Part shown: positions 18,801 to 28,200 of the stretch, piece after piece
Position numbering within the stretch: position 1 is the first letter of the stretch
Layout: every line of letters begins with the position of its first letter
Source of the DNA: Azophilus sp963663395
Lineage (GTDB): Bacteria > Pseudomonadota > Gammaproteobacteria > Pseudomonadales > Azotimanducaceae
Direction: 5' to 3'
Length of the DNA: 64,000 nt
NCBI GenBank assembly: GCA_963663395.1
Contig: OY760226.1
Coordinates: forward strand, 2,356,001 to 2,420,000
Program-made: the position numbers and the translations under genes
Notes under the pieces: generated by a model
The model's database searches: none
Told to the model about the DNA's origin: nothing
The model's input: only the letters and a program-made list of their open reading frames with translations

Positions 18801-21800
18801 GTGGTGGAAGGCGACGGCATGGTGACAGTGTCGCTGACGGCGGGCGACGGCTACACCCTGGGCGAGGCGTCCGCGGCGAGCGTGACAGTGGAAGACGACG
18901 ATGTGGCGGCGTGGTCGGTGACGGCGGAACCCGCCGGGATCGCGGAAGGCGGCAGCGCGACGCTGACGGTGTCGATCGGCAACGGCGTGACCTACGCGCA
19001 GGCACAGACGATCGCGCTGTCGGTGGACGGAGAGGTGTCGGCGTCGGACTACACGCTGTCGGCGGCCAGCCTGGCGCTGTCCGCCGGGGCGACGTCGGCG
19101 ACGGCGACCCTGACGGCGATTGACGACGAGGCGTCGGAAGGCCCGGAACGGGCGACGGTGACGGCGCACCTGGACGGCGCAGCGATCGGCTCGGTGGTGG
19201 TGACCGTCGATGACGCGGCGCCGCTGGAGACGCCGGTGGTGTCGGGTGTGGTGCAGGTGGGCGAGGCGCTGACGGCGTCGATGGACGGCGGGCAGGTGTC
19301 GACGGTGGTGAAGGCTTCGGCGTCCGGGACATCGGCCAAGGCAATGTCCGTCAAGGCACTGTCGGCCAAGTCGGCCAAGTCAGCATCGCCCAAGTCGGCG
19401 TCGGTGACCTACCAGTGGCTGCGCGACGGGAGCGAGATGGCGGGGGCGACGGGGTTGAGCTACGTGCTGACGTCAGAGGACGTGGGCGCGACGGTGTCGG
19501 TCCGGGTGACGCAGGGCGGTCGCACGGCGACGAGCGCGGCGACGATTCCGATCTGGGATGCGCCGTGGAACCCGCCGGTCGGTGCGGACGAGGAGGAACT
19601 GTTCCCGGCGCTGCTGACGGTGGGTTCGACGGGCGCCTACTCGCTGCCGCTGGGCGGCTACGGCCGGATGTCGAAGGCGTCGTTCGGTGCGCTGGACGAC
19701 ACGGTGCTGCGGGTGGACGGCGTGGCGCACCGGGTGACGGTAGCGGCGTTGAACAACGTTGGGCAGTTTGCGCTGGGGACGGAGCCGGATCTCGATGACA
19801 CGCGGGGCTGGTCGGTTTACTGGGACGGTCACCGGATCGATAGGCTGTCGCTGAAGCGGTCGAGCGAGGGCGCGTTGTGGCTCGGCGAGGCGCCGACCGT
19901 CTACGAGCGCTACCTGCGCGGCTCGTCGGACGGGGTTCGGGTTGCGCTGTCGATCCGGCGCGCGTTGCCGACGCCGGTGGCGACGTTGGCGGCGGTCGGG
20001 GACTCGGTGGACGAAGGGTCCGGCGCGGTGTTCGAGGTGACGCTCGACCGGGCGCGGGCCGCGGCGCTGGAGATCGCGGTCGAGGTTACGGTGGAGGGCG
20101 AGGTCGTGTCCGGCGAGATGCCGTCGGCGGTGACGGTGGTGGCGGGATCGACGACGGCGAGGCTTGAGGTGTCGACGGACGACGATTCGGTGGTGGAAGA
20201 GGACGGCTCGGTGACGGCGACGCTGGTCGAAGGCGGCGGCTACGCGTTGGGCGAGGCGGTGGCGGCGACGGTGGCGGTCGTGGACGACGACGTGGCGGCG
20301 TGGACGGTGACGGCGTCGCCCGCCGAGCTCGTGGAAGGCGGCAGCGCGACACTGGCCGTGTCGACCGGCACCGGCGTGACGTTTGCCACGGAACGAACGC
20401 TTGAGTTGTCGGTGACGGGGGATGTGTCGGAGTCGGACTACGCGCTGGAGGCCGGGACGCTGTCGCTGGAGGCCGGGACCGATACGGCGACGGCGACGTT
20501 CGAGGCGCGCTCGGACGGCGTCGAGGAGACGCCGGAGGTGGCGCGGCTCGGCGTGGCGCTGGACGGTACGGAGGTGGCTTCGACGGAGATGACGGTACGC
20601 GATGCGTCGGCGGACGCGAGCCTGTCGTCGCTCTTGCTGACGGACGTGGACATCGGCGAGTTCGACGCGGAGCGCACGGCGTACGCGGCGACGGTGACGG
20701 CCGGGGTATCCACTACGACGGTAACGGCGGAGCCGTCGGACGCGAACGCGGCGGTGGCGATCGCGGACGCGCTCGGCAGCACGCAGGGCACGCAACGGAC
20801 ATCGTCACTGGCGACAGGGGCGAACGAGATTGCGGCGACGGTGACGGCGGAGGACGCATCGACGGTGCGGACCTACACGGTGTCGGTGACGCGGCTGCCG
20901 GGCTGGGGCACGCGGCTGCCGGAGCGCGATATTGCGCTGGCGGGGGTGGAGGCGACGGGTGTGTGGTCGGACGGCACGACGCTGTGGGCGGCGGAGTCCG
21001 ACGGCGAGGCGGCGCAGGCGTACGACCTGGCGACGGGCGCGCGCCGCTCTGCCGATGATATTGCACTGACGGCGAAGCGCTACGTGACGACGGCGCTGTG
21101 GTCCGAGGACGGGACGCTGTGGGTGGCGAACGCGCTGGGCGAGGCGGTGGCGTACCGGCTGTCGGACGGTGCGCGTGTGGCCTCGGCGGACCTGGACGGG
21201 ATGCTGTCGTCGGCGGGCAACGGCGAGCCGGTGGGCCTGTGGTCGGACGGTTCGGTGCTGTACGTGGTGGACCGTGCGGATAAGCACCTGTACGCGTACG
21301 CATCGGACGGCGAGCGACTGCCGGATCGGGAGTACGGGCTGGATCGGGAGGAGCGCAGCCGTGCGCAGTGGGGCCTGTGGTCGGACGGCGAGACGCTGCT
21401 GACGTCGGGCAGCAGCGGGTACGTGGTGGCGTACCGGCTGTCGGACGGTGCGCGTCTTCTGGATCGCGACATCGATCTGGGCATGATTGGCTACGGCCTG
21501 TGGTCGGACGGCGAGACGCTGTGGGTTGCGGACTCGCTGTTACCGCGGGTGCTGGCGTACGCGGTGCCGGGGCTGCGGCGTGCGTCGGGTTCGGGCCTGT
21601 TGCCGGTGGTCGTGACAAACCGTGCCGTGGGCGTGCCGTCGTCGGACCCGGGTGCGCCGGTGGCGGTCGCGGATGCGGGGCTGCGCGGGCGCATTGCGGC
21701 GGCGCTGGGCAAGGCGCCGGAGGCCGGGGTTGGCGTCGACGAACTGCTGGCGCTTCAGTCGCTGGACGCGCGTGGCGCGGGGATCGCGGACCTGGGCGGT

Positions 21801-22211
21801 CTGGAGTATGCGGTGAACCTGCGGGTGCTGGACCTGTCGCACAACCCGCTGGCGGACCTGCGGGAGCTGGGATCGCTGCCGCGGCTGGCGGTGCTGAACC
21901 TGGACGCCACGGGGGCGCAGCCGTGGGCACTGGCGGGCCTGACCGGGCTGGAGCGGCTGTCGCTGCGCGGCAACGGCATCGAGGACGTGACGGCGCTGGC
22001 GGGACTCGACCGGCTGCGTGCGCTGGATCTCGGCGGCAACGCGATCGAGGACGCCGGTCCGCTGGCGGGCCTCGACGGTCTCGAGGTGCTCGACCTCGGC
22101 GACAACCGCATCGGTGATTTGTCAACACTGGTGGGGCTGAGGGCCAAGGTCGAGTTGCGCGGCAACCGGTCAGCGTCGGTCCGCGAGACGGACGCGGGGG
22201 GTGCACCGTGA
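12864..22211 (+). CDS. Giant exported protein B: lamin-tail, Calx-beta, propeller and LRR modules
   Basis: A 3115-aa protein. The start is ATG 12864, overlapping the previous stop; an earlier in-frame opening at 12393 is only overlap. A signal peptide (ALIACLVGAALAVSVETTAA) is followed by two lamin-tail domains (about 13190-13600 and 13970-14370; each has LVINELMASNS or VVINELMASNG, DDWIELLN and an LVWADDD core). Then come many Calx-beta-like beta sandwiches ending in DDD, cadherin-like sandwich repeats (LSALTLRDVELDGFDSDVYE) and two propeller clusters with the repeat LWSDGETLWVADS (about 16980-17640 and 20900-21560). The C-terminus is leucine-rich repeats (LRVLDLSHNPLADL). No membrane anchor, barrel or sorting motif is visible at the end. 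It is probably a secreted adhesin-like or matrix protein (inference). Confidence 0.8.
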   Translation: MPAGRRPPPRASRPALIACLVGAALAVSVETTAARTVTAATVQHAGSDGEFASVTMGDAGTDGDAVAGDGVFTARVPAYDDELPRYRFTYTLTVEQSDEEVDVGTTPTTLVINELMASNSGTFEDPQGDQDDWIELLNWGSESIDLSGMYLSDRTSRPLKWQFPDGTSIAPGGYLLVWADDDSGDTPGLHTNFKLSAGGESVVLSDLDARDNAVIDSVDFPALATDVSYGRAPEATGAFGTLEVASPGRPTPVAPEVAISADGPVTEGGTASFTVSAAPPPGDALVVSVAVTQGAGQDYLPSNPPSSVTIPAGAGEASLGVEIPNDQVDEPNGVIKATLAHGDGYVVGSAASASLSVRDDDATPAAGTVVINELMASNGSTVADPQGDFDDWIELLNMTAAQIDLSGMYLSDSRANPKKWRFPDGTTLLAGGRLLVWADDDAEDSPGVHTNFKLSAGGESVLLSDTDDNGNAVIDAVDYPELARNESYARVPEGTGSFQVTSAATPAVLLVTLEADVSSVLEGAAARFTARLSAGEPGALEVGVAVTEDGSFVSGTAPVSVTFAAGSTTASLVVATGLDAVVEGNGAVTATLLEGAGYALGSPASATITVADDDTADWNVTATPAEIAEGESATVELAIANGVTFAVTQTLELAVTGDVDASDYTLVPTRLALAAGTSSTAATLAATLDEAVEAPETATLTARIGGEAIGSATVTMKRATAPLTARWDSVPWSHAGADTRVTLRLAFSEAPRIESATLRDEIFEVTGGGVVNARRVDGRNDVWDIEFAVATDEELVVTLPATTDCAAVGAVCTTDGRKLSATLETRVPGLQAAPAVRGVPQVGQWLTADTADERLPGVGYQWHRDGIAIAGATGPAYLLRAADTGAMLTVRVSQGARTATTAATIPIWGAPGSPLVSAGEEELLGTLLTVGSTDADRQSLGGYGRLSQAAFGSLDSTVLRVGAAEHEVTAAVLNDTGMFALGTQPAVGDARGWSVYWDGYRIDGLSLKQSSEGDSWIGQTPQAPTAYGRYLDGSSDGVRVSLSIRRALPAATVAAVGESVDEGSAASFEVALGRAAAAALEIAVEVAVEGDVVSGDLPSAVTVPAGLTTATLAVGTDDDSVVEGDGTVTVTLTSGEGYALGEASSARVAVADDDLAEWTVTVEPSEIEEGGSATLTVSIGNGVTYAQAQTIGLSVDGEVSASDYTLPPAGLTLAGGATQATALLGAVDDEEEEPSESATVTVSVDGEEVGSATLTVLASDPVSGLWLAAAETLEKIEAIEDGGTLMVGSDTPARTTLLAQAGVSPSAVRLELSGPVSATRSDAEAPYTLHGPGDAMALVPGDYRATVTVIGDEAVEQDSETHSAAFAVRRWARAAGRDISTLEAAGNTDPQGLWGDGETLWVADYLGGRVYAYALADGGRLPEREIDTGASGNARPVGLWSNGETLWAGDSEDGRLYAYGLADGERQPDRDVDLGGGSVLDVWGDGATLWVLQGGRGGVAAYGLDGTRQPQRDVALDAVNGWPTGLWSDGARLLVTDVGRRPWLYVYRDGALSPAEGLGLSSGGEFPQVPWSDGQTLWVADDQSATLHSYALEPPSSNATLTLLRLSNVALDAYAPLTTRYAGETVAARTTLTAYGAAGARLEITPEDADTAAPGHQVDLAEGANEIRVTVTAADGTTTRMYAVTVTRPAESAAADARLSALTLRDVELDGFDSDVYEYWATAGSEVAATVVGATPLQESAVVTVTPEDADAQTPGHQVALAEGANEIRVTVTAADETTTRTYAVTVTRAAVPLTARWAALPERHDGAATVRLRVAFSEPVTTGFAALRDHAFEVTNGSLTDARRVDGRSDLRELDVLPASDAELVLVLPVTTDCAAVGAVCTASYKPLSNRLEARIPGSAGPEEPAVAVTLTADAASVTEGTAAAFTATLSEALSGPLTVPVTVTSAGEVLSGTPPASVTFAAGDTSATLEVPTDDDSVVEGDGMVTVSLTAGDGYTLGEASAASVTVEDDDVAAWSVTAEPAGIAEGGSATLTVSIGNGVTYAQAQTIALSVDGEVSASDYTLSAASLALSAGATSATATLTAIDDEASEGPERATVTAHLDGAAIGSVVVTVDDAAPLETPVVSGVVQVGEALTASMDGGQVSTVVKASASGTSAKAMSVKALSAKSAKSASPKSASVTYQWLRDGSEMAGATGLSYVLTSEDVGATVSVRVTQGGRTATSAATIPIWDAPWNPPVGADEEELFPALLTVGSTGAYSLPLGGYGRMSKASFGALDDTVLRVDGVAHRVTVAALNNVGQFALGTEPDLDDTRGWSVYWDGHRIDRLSLKRSSEGALWLGEAPTVYERYLRGSSDGVRVALSIRRALPTPVATLAAVGDSVDEGSGAVFEVTLDRARAAALEIAVEVTVEGEVVSGEMPSAVTVVAGSTTARLEVSTDDDSVVEEDGSVTATLVEGGGYALGEAVAATVAVVDDDVAAWTVTASPAELVEGGSATLAVSTGTGVTFATERTLELSVTGDVSESDYALEAGTLSLEAGTDTATATFEARSDGVEETPEVARLGVALDGTEVASTEMTVRDASADASLSSLLLTDVDIGEFDAERTAYAATVTAGVSTTTVTAEPSDANAAVAIADALGSTQGTQRTSSLATGANEIAATVTAEDASTVRTYTVSVTRLPGWGTRLPERDIALAGVEATGVWSDGTTLWAAESDGEAAQAYDLATGARRSADDIALTAKRYVTTALWSEDGTLWVANALGEAVAYRLSDGARVASADLDGMLSSAGNGEPVGLWSDGSVLYVVDRADKHLYAYASDGERLPDREYGLDREERSRAQWGLWSDGETLLTSGSSGYVVAYRLSDGARLLDRDIDLGMIGYGLWSDGETLWVADSLLPRVLAYAVPGLRRASGSGLLPVVVTNRAVGVPSSDPGAPVAVADAGLRGRIAAALGKAPEAGVGVDELLALQSLDARGAGIADLGGLEYAVNLRVLDLSHNPLADLRELGSLPRLAVLNLDATGAQPWALAGLTGLERLSLRGNGIEDVTALAGLDRLRALDLGGNAIEDAGPLAGLDGLEVLDLGDNRIGDLSTLVGLRAKVELRGNRSASVRETDAGGAP
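17979..21587 (+). repeat. 3.6-kb direct repeat, copy 1 (inside gene B)
   Basis: This block matches 28952-32560 in gene C almost base for base at a constant offset of 10973. By eye I found only a handful of substitutions, for example at 18024, a cluster near 19473-19520, and 20463. Looser homology extends on both sides, from about 16430 to about 22240. The third giant gene carries a more diverged copy. Confidence 0.9.
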
Positions 22212-25200
22212 GCCGGCGACTGTGGCGTGAACATAGCCTGATGGTGGTTGCGTGCGCCTGGGCCTGCGCCTGCGCCGCGGAAGGGCAAGCAGCAACCATC
22301 GACACCATGACGCGCGCGGACCCGCACCTCGCGCCACTCCTCACGGCACCCGATTCGAACAAGGTCGACGAGAGCGAGACGATGGTTGGAACTCTGGCGA
22401 GCGCGGGCACGCGGACCGACTTCCTGCCGAACCTGTCGATTACGAACGCGGTCGGCGGTGAGGTCTTGGAGTACGCGACCGATGACGGGCTTGGCCTGAC
22501 CGCCACGACCGTCACGGCCGAAGATGGCATCACGACCCGCGTGCACCAGAACGATCTCTCCTTAACCCAGGTCAACATTCCGGACACGAATCTGCGCGAC
22601 GCAGTGAGGCTGGCTCTGGGTATCCCCTCGCTGGGACTCATCTCCGAGAAGGCGTTGCAGTCGCTCGACGTCCTTGACGTGAGTCGGAGCGAAGTCACGA
22701 GTCTTGCGGGTTTGGAGGGTGCGTTCCAGCTGCGCGAACTGTTCCTTGGGTCCAACCGAATCACCGATCTCTCGCCACTCAACGGCCTGCCCGTGACCGT
22801 CCGCCACACCCATTCGCCAGGCGTGCGCAACCAAGAGTGGGGCGAGGACGACCTGTGGCAGCCGGTCGCCATCCTGCCGTCTCTTGATGACGACCGGATT
22901 GGCCATGGGAGGGCGTTCATGGTCGACGGTCACCTAGTCCTCATCACAGCGCACGACGGGCCGAGCCCCTTGGAGTTCCCCGCGAGGGTCGATGTCTGGG
23001 ACCTGTCCGAGCCACGGAGTCCCCGATTGGTCAAGACGCATACGGACGTGACCCGGAGGCTCCGCGAGGCGCATGGTTTTGGTCTCTGGAATCGCGACGG
23101 CCAGATCATCCTGGCGGCCCAGACGCATCGGGGGATCGCGTTCTACGAGGTGACCGAAATCAGCAGTAGGTTGACGCTGCTGGGAGAACTCGCCCTCTTC
23201 GGTGAGGAGCGCGAAGGCTACGCCGGGTCTTGGTGGGTCGCGATGCAGGCCCCCTACGCCTATGTTGCGGCGATTGGCGGGGGCCTCTACGTGGTGGACG
23301 CGAGCGATTTGTCCAACCCGGTACTCGTCCGGCATCTGGAGACCGGTGAACTGGGCGGCATTTCTCCGGGGAGCGTGTTTGCGGTCGGCGGCCTGCTCGT
23401 CCTGGCGGAGGCCGGGAACCGCGGTTTCGCCACGATGGACATCTCCGACCCGGCAAACCCGGCCTTCATTGAGGCGAGAGACGGAGCCACCAGCTACAGT
23501 CATATGTTTACCGCCGGACTGGTGCTCTCATCAGGGGGCGACCAGGGGCCGGGCCGCATGTACGTGCATCGGGTCGGGCACGACGGTCACATCGTTTATG
23601 CGGGCGAGGCCGGCCACACGCTATGGGACGGTGGTTACGGGGCCTATCAGGATGGCCATTTCTTCAGCGGCTTCTCGTTGAGCGCTGCCAAGTTCAGCCT
23701 TGACCCACTTGTGCAGGTCGGAAAGGGTTCGTCCAAGGTTGCCGACAGCGACCAGGACTTCGTGTCCCCGCTCGGCAATCTTCTGTTCGTCGGTGACGAC
23801 CACGGCGTTGGTTCGTCGCTGATGCCGCACCAGGCCGGGCGGGACACGAGCGGCCCGGAGGTTGAGTGGGTCCATCCTGCGGACGGGGCCACCGGCGTTG
23901 CGGTGACCACGGCGATTGGCGTGTCGATGTCGGAAGAGGTGGGGATCGAGTCGCTGACGGCAGACAGATTCCGCGTCCGGCCCAGCGGCGGCGAACCCGT
24001 CTCCGGCCAGCTTAGCGCCGGCCTGAACAACTTGAACTTCGTGCCCGACTCTCCGCTTGCCCCGGGCACGGTCCACGAAGTGGAAGTGTGCGGCCTCAGT
24101 GACCTCGTGGGCAACGCGGGAGGCTGCGACACCTCGGTTTTCACCACAAGGGATCCCGGCAGCGACCCGCCGGTCTGCCGGCTCGGGCCGTTCGAGGCGG
24201 TCGAGGTCGGCACGGCGGTGGACTATCTCCCGGCGTCAGCCACCGGCGAGCCGGAAGCCTACACGTGGGACTTTGGCGACGGGGGCGTGGCCGGGCCCCA
24301 GCCGGCAGCGCAGGCCACCACGACCTATACCGCACCGGGCCGCTACACCGTGACACTCACCGTGACCAACGCCAATGGCAAGAGCAACTGCGGGGCGGTC
24401 CGCATCGTGCACAATCCGCTCACGACGGACGCACCGACCGGCGCAGGCGCCTCGGTTTCGTCAAGCTCCATCGCCGTAGCCTTCAAACTTGGCCGTGAGA
24501 ATCGCGGCGGCGACCGGCTGCGCTACACGGACGTGTACGTCGTCAACCGAGACAACCACTCGGTGTCCCGAATAAGCACCTCCGACGACAGGGCGTGGAC
24601 CCCAGAAAAGAGCGCCTGGGAGACTGCGGTCTGCGAGCGGCCGCGAACGCTGACCGTGGCTCCAGACCGCGAGATCTGGGTGGCTTGTCAGGGCAGCGGG
24701 GAGATTGCCGTGCTGAATCGTCACGGCGTGGTCGTAAAAATGATCGACCTTGGGTATGGCGCGGCCCCTTACGGTGTCGTCTTCGCGCCGGACGGGTCCG
24801 CTGCCTACGTCACCCTGGCTGGCTCTGGCCGCCTGCTCAAGCTCAGCCCCGGCGGGGCCGTCGCAGGCGAGCTGGCTATCGGGCCGCATCCTCGTGGCGT
24901 CGCCGTCTCGGGCGACTCCAGCCGGATCTTCGTGACCCGCTTCGTGTCCGGGTACGCCGACAGCGATGGCTCCGGTTCAGACGACGCGACCGGCGAACTC
25001 TACGAGGTTGATGCCGCCTCCTTCAGCGTCGTGCGGACCTTGGGGCTTGCCTTCGATCCAGGCCCTGATGGTGAGTCCAGCGGACGCGGAGTGCCGAACT
25101 ACCTCTCCCAAGTACGCATTGCGCCAGATGGCCGAACGGCATGGATCCCATCGAAGAAGGACAACATCGCGCGCGGCGTCCAGCGGGACGGGAACCAACT

Positions 25201-28200
25201 GGATTTTGAGACCCAGACACGCGCAATCGTTTCCCAGGTCGACTTGGTGGGCAACGCCGAAACACTGGACCGCCGCATCGATTTCAACGACCGCGATCTC
25301 CCCCAGTCGATGGTGTTCACCCCGGCAGGCGACGCATTCATCGTCGCGTTCCAGGGGTCGAACGCGATTGAGGTCTGGGACGCTAACGCGCTCCGACGGA
25401 TGAGCCAGCTGCCCGTAGGACGTGCTCCCGACGGGATCGCGATGCGGCCGGACGGCCGTCGGCTCTACGTGCACAACTTCCTTGACCGGTCCGTGTCGAT
25501 CTTCGATACGGCCGGCCTGCTCGATGGGACGTCAAGCCAGCCGATTCCCGTCCGGGTGGTTGCGGCGGTGGCAGAGGAGGCGCTGGAACCTGCCGTGCTC
25601 CGAGGGAAACGCATCTTCTATAACGCTGCTGACCCTCGGATGAGCCGCGACGGATACATCTCATGTGCGAGCTGCCATCTCGACGGCGGCTCGGACGGGA
25701 TGGTCTGGGACCGGACTCAGTTCGGCGAGGGGCTTCGGAACACGATTGGCCTGCGCGGTCGTCGTGGCACCAATGGAGGGTTTGTCCACTGGACCGCGAA
25801 CTTCGACGAGATCCAGGACTTCGAGCACGACATGCGCGCCTCGTTCGGCGGAGCTGGGTTCATGGACGCTACCGACTTCGCGTCCGGAACCCGGAACGAT
25901 CCGCTAGGCGACTCCAAGGCGGGCATAAGCGCCGGACTGGACGATCTCGCTGCGTATGTGACGTCGCTCGCCGAGTATCCGGACAGCCCTTACCGGCAGC
26001 AGGACGGGTCGTTGACCGAGGCCGGCGCCAGGGGCAAGGCGGTGTTCCAGGCGAGGCAATGCGTCCTCTGCCACCAAGGGCCGCACTTCACCGATGACGG
26101 GACGCACAACGTGGGTACCCTGGAGACGTCGTCCGGCCTGGCGAGCGGTGGCTCCCTGGAAGGTATCAACACACCGACGCTGAAGGGCCTCTGGGAGAGT
26201 GCCCCCTACCTGCACAACGGGGCCGTAGCGACGCTTGCCGAAGTGCTTGGCAACGCGGTGCACACGGGGGGTGAACTGACCGCACAGGAAAAGACGGATC
26301 TGGAAGCCTATCTGCTGCAAATCGACCGCAACGAGAACGCTGGGACGGCAGGGCCGCTCGGTACCGGAAAGTTGCGCAATCTGGTGCTTTCCGGTGTCGA
26401 CATCGGTGTGTTCGACAGCGAAACGACAGCCTATCGCGGCTCGGTCGGCGGCGGTGTTTCGACCACGACCGTGACCGCGGTGGCGAGCGAAGCCAACGCA
26501 GTCGTGGAAATCGTGCCGGCGGATGCAGATGCGCTGGAGCCAGGACATCAGGTGCGCCTTGGCGAGGGAGCGAACGCAATTGCGTTGAAGGTCACGGCGG
26601 AAGACGGCCAGACGAATACCACGTATACCGTCACCGTCATCCGGCTCATGATTCCCCTGACAGCGAGTTTCGCCTCGCTGCCGGATGCGCACACAGGTTC
26701 TGGCACGGTTCAGCTGCGGATCCAGTTCAGCGAGCCGATCGGGACGAGCTATCAGACGTTGCAGGACAGCAGCTTCGCAGTGACGAACGGCAAGGTGCGA
26801 AGCGCGGAGCGGGTCAACCGGCGGGACGACCTGTGGAAGATCAACATCGGGCCTTTCTCGTCGAAAGACATGCTGGTGGTGCTTCCGGCAACGGACCACT
26901 GCGCTGCGACCGGTGCGATCTGCACTCGGGCCGGCAGGCGCTTGTCTCACGGCTTGCAGGCGGTGATTCCCGGGCCGGTGCGGCCAATGATTTCGATCTC
27001 GGCAATGGCAGCCACAGTGACCGAGGGGACGCCGGCAGCGTTTGAATTCATCCTCGACGGTGTAGCGCCTACAGACCTGACCATAGAGGCGAGCGTGACC
27101 GAGAGCGGCTCAGTATTAGCCCCGTTTGTGCCGACACCGGTGACGATCGCCGCCGGGCACACGAGCGCGACGCTGCGCCTGCCCACGACTGGGGATTTGG
27201 AGGTGGAAACGGACAGTACGGTAACTGTGGAGGTGACCGGGGGGCCCGGCTACAGAGTCGGAGAGGACTCCTCGGCCTCGGTGACTGTACGGGATGACGA
27301 CGTGGCGACGTTCACCGTGGCGGCGGCCCCGGAGGCTATTGCCGAGGGTGAAACCTCGACGCTGACGGTGGCAATCTCCAACGAAGTGACTTTCGCGGAG
27401 GCGCAGACGATCGGGCTGTCGGTGGCAGGCGAAGTGTCGGCGTCGGACTACGCGCTGCCGCCGGCGGGGCTGACGCTGGCCGGCGGGGCGACGCAGGCAA
27501 CGGCGACGTTCAGGGCGGTGGACGACGAGGAGGAGGAGCCTGCGGAGAGTGCGACAGTGACGGTGAGTGTCGACGGCGAGGAGGTGGGGTCGGCGACGTT
27601 GACGGTGCTTGCAAGCGACCAGTTGACGGGACTGTGGCTTGCCGCGGCGACGACGCTCAAGAAGATCGAGGCCATCGAGGACGGCGGGACGTTGATGATG
27701 GGCAGCGACACGCCGGCACGGACGACGCTGCTCGCCGAGACGGGGGTATCTGCGCGTTCGGTCCGACTGGAACTTGCGGGGCCGGTTTCCGCTGCGCGCT
27801 CCGATGCGGAGGCGCCCTACACGCTGCACGGACCGGGCGACGCCATGGCGTTGGTGCCGGGGGACTACCGTGCGGACGTGACCGTGATGACCGGCGACGA
27901 GGCTGGCAAGCAGGACTCGGAGACGCACAGCGCCGCGTTCGCGGTGCGGCGCTGGGCGCGTGCGGCGGGCCGCGACATATCGACGCTGGAGGCGGCGGGC
28001 AATACCGATCCGCAGGGGCTGTGGGGCGATGGGGAGACGCTGTGGGTGGCGGACCACGTCGGCGGCCGGGTGTACGCCTATGCGCTCGCCGACGGGGGGC
28101 GGTTGCCGGAGCGGGAGATCGACACGGCAGCGGCGGGCAATGCGCGCCCGGTGGGGCTGTGGTCCAACGGCGAGACACTGTGGGCGGGCGACTCGGAGGA

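Noticed and set aside
14898..19169. 1423-codon minus-strand open frame opposite gene B
   Set aside because: It is Arg/His-rich and low in complexity, with no domain pattern; it is the shadow of GC-rich coding on the plus strand, as are 27116-30142 and 30353-31768.
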